Assembly (NCBI RefSeq): GCF_001591145.1
Contig: NZ_BCUF01000026.1
Coordinates: forward strand, 17,959 to 81,958
Reading direction: 5' to 3'
From: Vibrio harveyi NBRC 15634 = ATCC 14126 = KCTC 12724
GTDB lineage: Bacteria; Pseudomonadota; Gammaproteobacteria; Enterobacterales; Vibrionaceae
Length of the DNA: 64,000 nucleotides
Each line of letters opens with the position of its first letter. Within the stretch, counting starts at the first letter, position 1. Position numbers and translations under genes: made by a program. Positions 61,958 to 64,000 of the stretch are shown one piece after another. The notes beneath the pieces are model-generated. The model ran no database searches. It saw nothing but the letters and a program-made list of their open reading frames with translations, and was not told the DNA's origin.

Positions 61958-63415
61958 ATGCAATTTCGTTCAATTATTCGAATCGTCGGGCTATTGCTCG
62001 CACTTTTTAGTGTCACAATGCTCGCGCCTGCGCTAGTTGCGCTTATCTATCGAGATGGTGCGGGTGTACCTTTTGTCACGACTTTCTTCGTACTTCTTGT
62101 ATGCGGTGGGATCTGTTGGTTCCCAAACCGCAGGCACAAACACGAGCTTAAAGCGCGTGATGGCTTCCTTATTGTTGTTCTTTTCTGGACTGTACTTGGC
62201 AGTGCTGGCTCTATCCCTTTTCTGATCTCAGATAACCCCAATGTATCTGTGACTGACGCTTTTTTTGAGTCCTTCTCTGCTTTAACGACAACAGGTGCGA
62301 CGGTGATCGTCGGGCTCGACGAGTTGCCAAAAGCGATTCTCTTTTATCGCCAACTTCTACAGTGGTTTGGCGGTATGGGTATCATCGTATTGGCGGTAGC
62401 CATTCTTCCTGTTCTTGGTATCGGTGGTATGCAGCTGTATAGAGCTGAAATACCAGGACCAGTAAAAGATACTAAGATGACCCCACGTATTGCTGAGACA
62501 GCAAAAGCACTGTGGTACATCTACTTGAGTTTGACTATCGCATGTGCCGTAGCATTTTGGCTAGCAGGCATGACGCCGTTTGATGCCATTAGTCATAGCT
62601 TCTCCACTATTGCCATCGGTGGTTTCTCTACGCACGATGCCAGCATGGGCTATTTCGATAGTTATGCCATTAACATGATTACCGTTGTCTTCTTGTTAAT
62701 CTCGGCATGTAACTATTCTTTGCACTTTGCCGCGTTTGCGTCTGGTGGCGTGCATCCTAAATACTATTGGAAAGACCCAGAGTTTCGCGCGTTTATCTTT
62801 ATTCAAGTGGTTCTGTTCTTGGTTTGCTTCTTATTATTATTGAATCATCACTCGTATGACTCTCCTTATGATGCCTTCGACCAAGCCTTGTTCCAAACTG
62901 TGTCAATCTCTACTACTGCAGGTTTTACTACAACCGGCTTTGCTGATTGGCCGTTGTTCTTGCCAGTGTTGTTATTGTTCTCTTCTTTCATCGGTGGTTG
63001 TGCTGGTTCGACTGGTGGTGGCATGAAAGTGATCCGTATTCTGCTACTGACCTTACAAGGTGCTCGTAAGCTGAAGCGTTTGGTGCACCCTCGTGCGGTG
63101 TACACCATCAAAGTGGGTGGCAGTGCGCTACCGCAGCGTGTTGTTGATGCGGTTTGGGGATTCTTCTCTGCGTACGCGCTCGTATTTGTGGTTTGTATGC
63201 TGGGGTTGATTGCGACTGGCATGGATGAACTAAGTGCGTTCTCGGCGGTAGCTGCGACTCTGAACAACCTCGGTCCTGGCTTAGGGGAAGTAGCACTTCA
63301 CTTTGGTGATGTTAATGACAAAGCAAAATGGGTATTGATTGTTTCTATGCTGTTTGGTCGTTTGGAAATCTTTACCTTACTTATTTTACTTACGCCGACG
63401 TTTTGGCGCAGTTAA
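61958..63415 (+). CDS. trkH: Trk potassium uptake protein TrkH
   Basis: Ion-conducting subunit of the Trk K+ uptake system; forms dimers and is gated by the cytoplasmic TrkA ring. 485 residues with about ten helices in four channel-like repeats. Filter loops are visible as TTTGATVI near residue 107, TIAIGGFSTHD near residue 220, STTAGFTTTGF near residue 320 and LNNLGPG near residue 437. The intramembrane loop near GGCAGSTGGGMKVIR follows the third repeat. The trkA gene is not in the window. Confidence 0.96.
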   Translation: MQFRSIIRIVGLLLALFSVTMLAPALVALIYRDGAGVPFVTTFFVLLVCGGICWFPNRRHKHELKARDGFLIVVLFWTVLGSAGSIPFLISDNPNVSVTDAFFESFSALTTTGATVIVGLDELPKAILFYRQLLQWFGGMGIIVLAVAILPVLGIGGMQLYRAEIPGPVKDTKMTPRIAETAKALWYIYLSLTIACAVAFWLAGMTPFDAISHSFSTIAIGGFSTHDASMGYFDSYAINMITVVFLLISACNYSLHFAAFASGGVHPKYYWKDPEFRAFIFIQVVLFLVCFLLLLNHHSYDSPYDAFDQALFQTVSISTTAGFTTTGFADWPLFLPVLLLFSSFIGGCAGSTGGGMKVIRILLLTLQGARKLKRLVHPRAVYTIKVGGSALPQRVVDAVWGFFSAYALVFVVCMLGLIATGMDELSAFSAVAATLNNLGPGLGEVALHFGDVNDKAKWVLIVSMLFGRLEIFTLLILLTPTFWRS

Positions 63416-63424
63416 GGGGAAATT

Positions 63425-63952
63425 GTGGCAAAAGCATTATTTCTATATTCTTCCCGAGAAGGGCAGACTAAAAAAATTCTCCACTATATAGATGAGCAGC
63501 TATTAGAGTTCGATTGCGAGCTGGTGGATTTACATAGTGTAGAGACGATTGATTTCAGCCAATACGACAGAGTATTGATTGGAGCCTCTATTCGTTATGG
63601 TCATCTTAATAAGAAGCTGTACCAGTTTATTGAGCGAAACCTCAATCAACTTGAACAAAGTAAAGTGGCATTTTTCTGCGTAAACCTAACTGCTCGCAAA
63701 GAAGACCAAGGAAAAGATACGCCAGAGGGTAGCGCTTACATTCGTAAGTTCCTGACCAAGTCGCCTTGGAAACCAATCTTAATTGGTGTTTTTGCTGGTG
63801 CTCTTTATTATCCTCGTTATGGTTGGTTCGACAAAACTATGATTAAGTTCATTATGTCGATGACAGGGGGCGAAACCGATACGACCAAAGAAGTGGAATA
63901 CACCAATTGGGAAAAAGTGGCTCTTTTCGCAGATAAATTCAAAGAACTGTAG
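63425..63952 (+). CDS. hemG: Protoporphyrinogen oxidase HemG (menaquinone-dependent)
   Basis: Flavodoxin-like enzyme that oxidises protoporphyrinogen IX to protoporphyrin IX and passes electrons to quinones, the penultimate step of heme synthesis. 175 residues from a GTG start, 9 bp after trkH with AGGGGAAA just ahead. It starts MAKALFLYSSREGQTKKILHYI with the FMN-phosphate loop SREGQT. The long-chain insertion loop typical of HemG, near residues 120-150 (YYPRYGWFDKTMIKFIMSMTGGETDTTK), distinguishes it from plain flavodoxins. In E. coli hemG is followed by an rRNA operon; only 48 bases remain here. Confidence 0.95.
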   Translation: MAKALFLYSSREGQTKKILHYIDEQLLEFDCELVDLHSVETIDFSQYDRVLIGASIRYGHLNKKLYQFIERNLNQLEQSKVAFFCVNLTARKEDQGKDTPEGSAYIRKFLTKSPWKPILIGVFAGALYYPRYGWFDKTMIKFIMSMTGGETDTTKEVEYTNWEKVALFADKFKEL

Positions 63953-64000
63953 AAATAACGTGCTCTTTTGAACGCTTTTGATGCAAATTTATCCGAACGA

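Noticed and set aside
1..64000. Mobile elements, prophage, CRISPR arrays, tRNA or rRNA genes
   Set aside because: Read for transposase or integrase proteins, evenly spaced repeats and cloverleaf or rRNA signatures; none was seen. The region is conserved core chromosome.

Overview
This window is the replication-origin region of the large chromosome of a Vibrio-type gammaproteobacterium. The evidence is the block atpIBEFHAGDC-parAB-rsmG-mnmG-oriC-mioC-mnmE-yidC-yidD-rnpA-rpmH, followed by an amino-acid ABC transporter and then dnaA-dnaN-recF-gyrB. A DUF2860 outer-membrane protein, an MneA manganese exporter behind a yybP-ykoY riboswitch, and protein sequences close to those I know from the Vibrio harveyi/parahaemolyticus group point the same way. 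I cannot fix the species from sequence alone.

Layout. 1-5,977: the 3' part of ccoG, then srkA-dsbA, a PlsC-type acyltransferase (yihG-like), a DUF2860 barrel and a GGDEF protein. 5,980-14,304: comM, then the attenuator-controlled ilvGMEDA operon with a short leader-peptide gene. 14,305-18,374: the divergent punR/punC pair and a two-gene amino-acid uptake pair with no ATPase. 18,374-31,250 (all leftward): glmU, the complete F1Fo-ATP synthase operon, parAB, rsmG and mnmG. 31,251-31,719: oriC, with DnaA boxes, AT-rich 13-mers and dense GATC sites. 31,720-38,610 (leftward): mioC, mnmE, the yidC/yidD/rnpA/rpmH set and a full amino-acid ABC transporter. 39,041-45,131 (rightward): dnaA-dnaN-recF-gyrB. 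45,132-53,161: a structured intergenic region, ibpA with a probable ROSE-type RNA thermometer, then avtA, malS, glyS and glyQ leftward. 53,162-64,000: mneA, small membrane proteins, tusA, a LysR regulator, acuI, the FadR-type fadBA operon, yigZ, trkH and hemG.

Almost everything is core housekeeping: replication start and segregation (oriC, dnaA, dnaN, parAB, gyrB), energy (ATP synthase, CcoG), translation (tRNA modification, L34, RNase P protein, glycyl-tRNA synthetase), envelope (YidC/YidD, GlmU, DsbA), branched-chain amino acids and fatty-acid oxidation. I see no insertion sequence, prophage, CRISPR array, tRNA or rRNA gene.

I found no clear candidate for a wholly new multi-gene system. 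The most interesting signals are non-coding: a nested inverted-repeat element behind gyrB, the ibpA thermometer and its long ORF-free upstream region, the bistable mneA riboswitch, a near-parS site at the end of recF, and a 17-bp hairpin between the DUF2860 and GGDEF genes. Among proteins, an orphan ABC permease with a lipobox-like N-terminus stands out.
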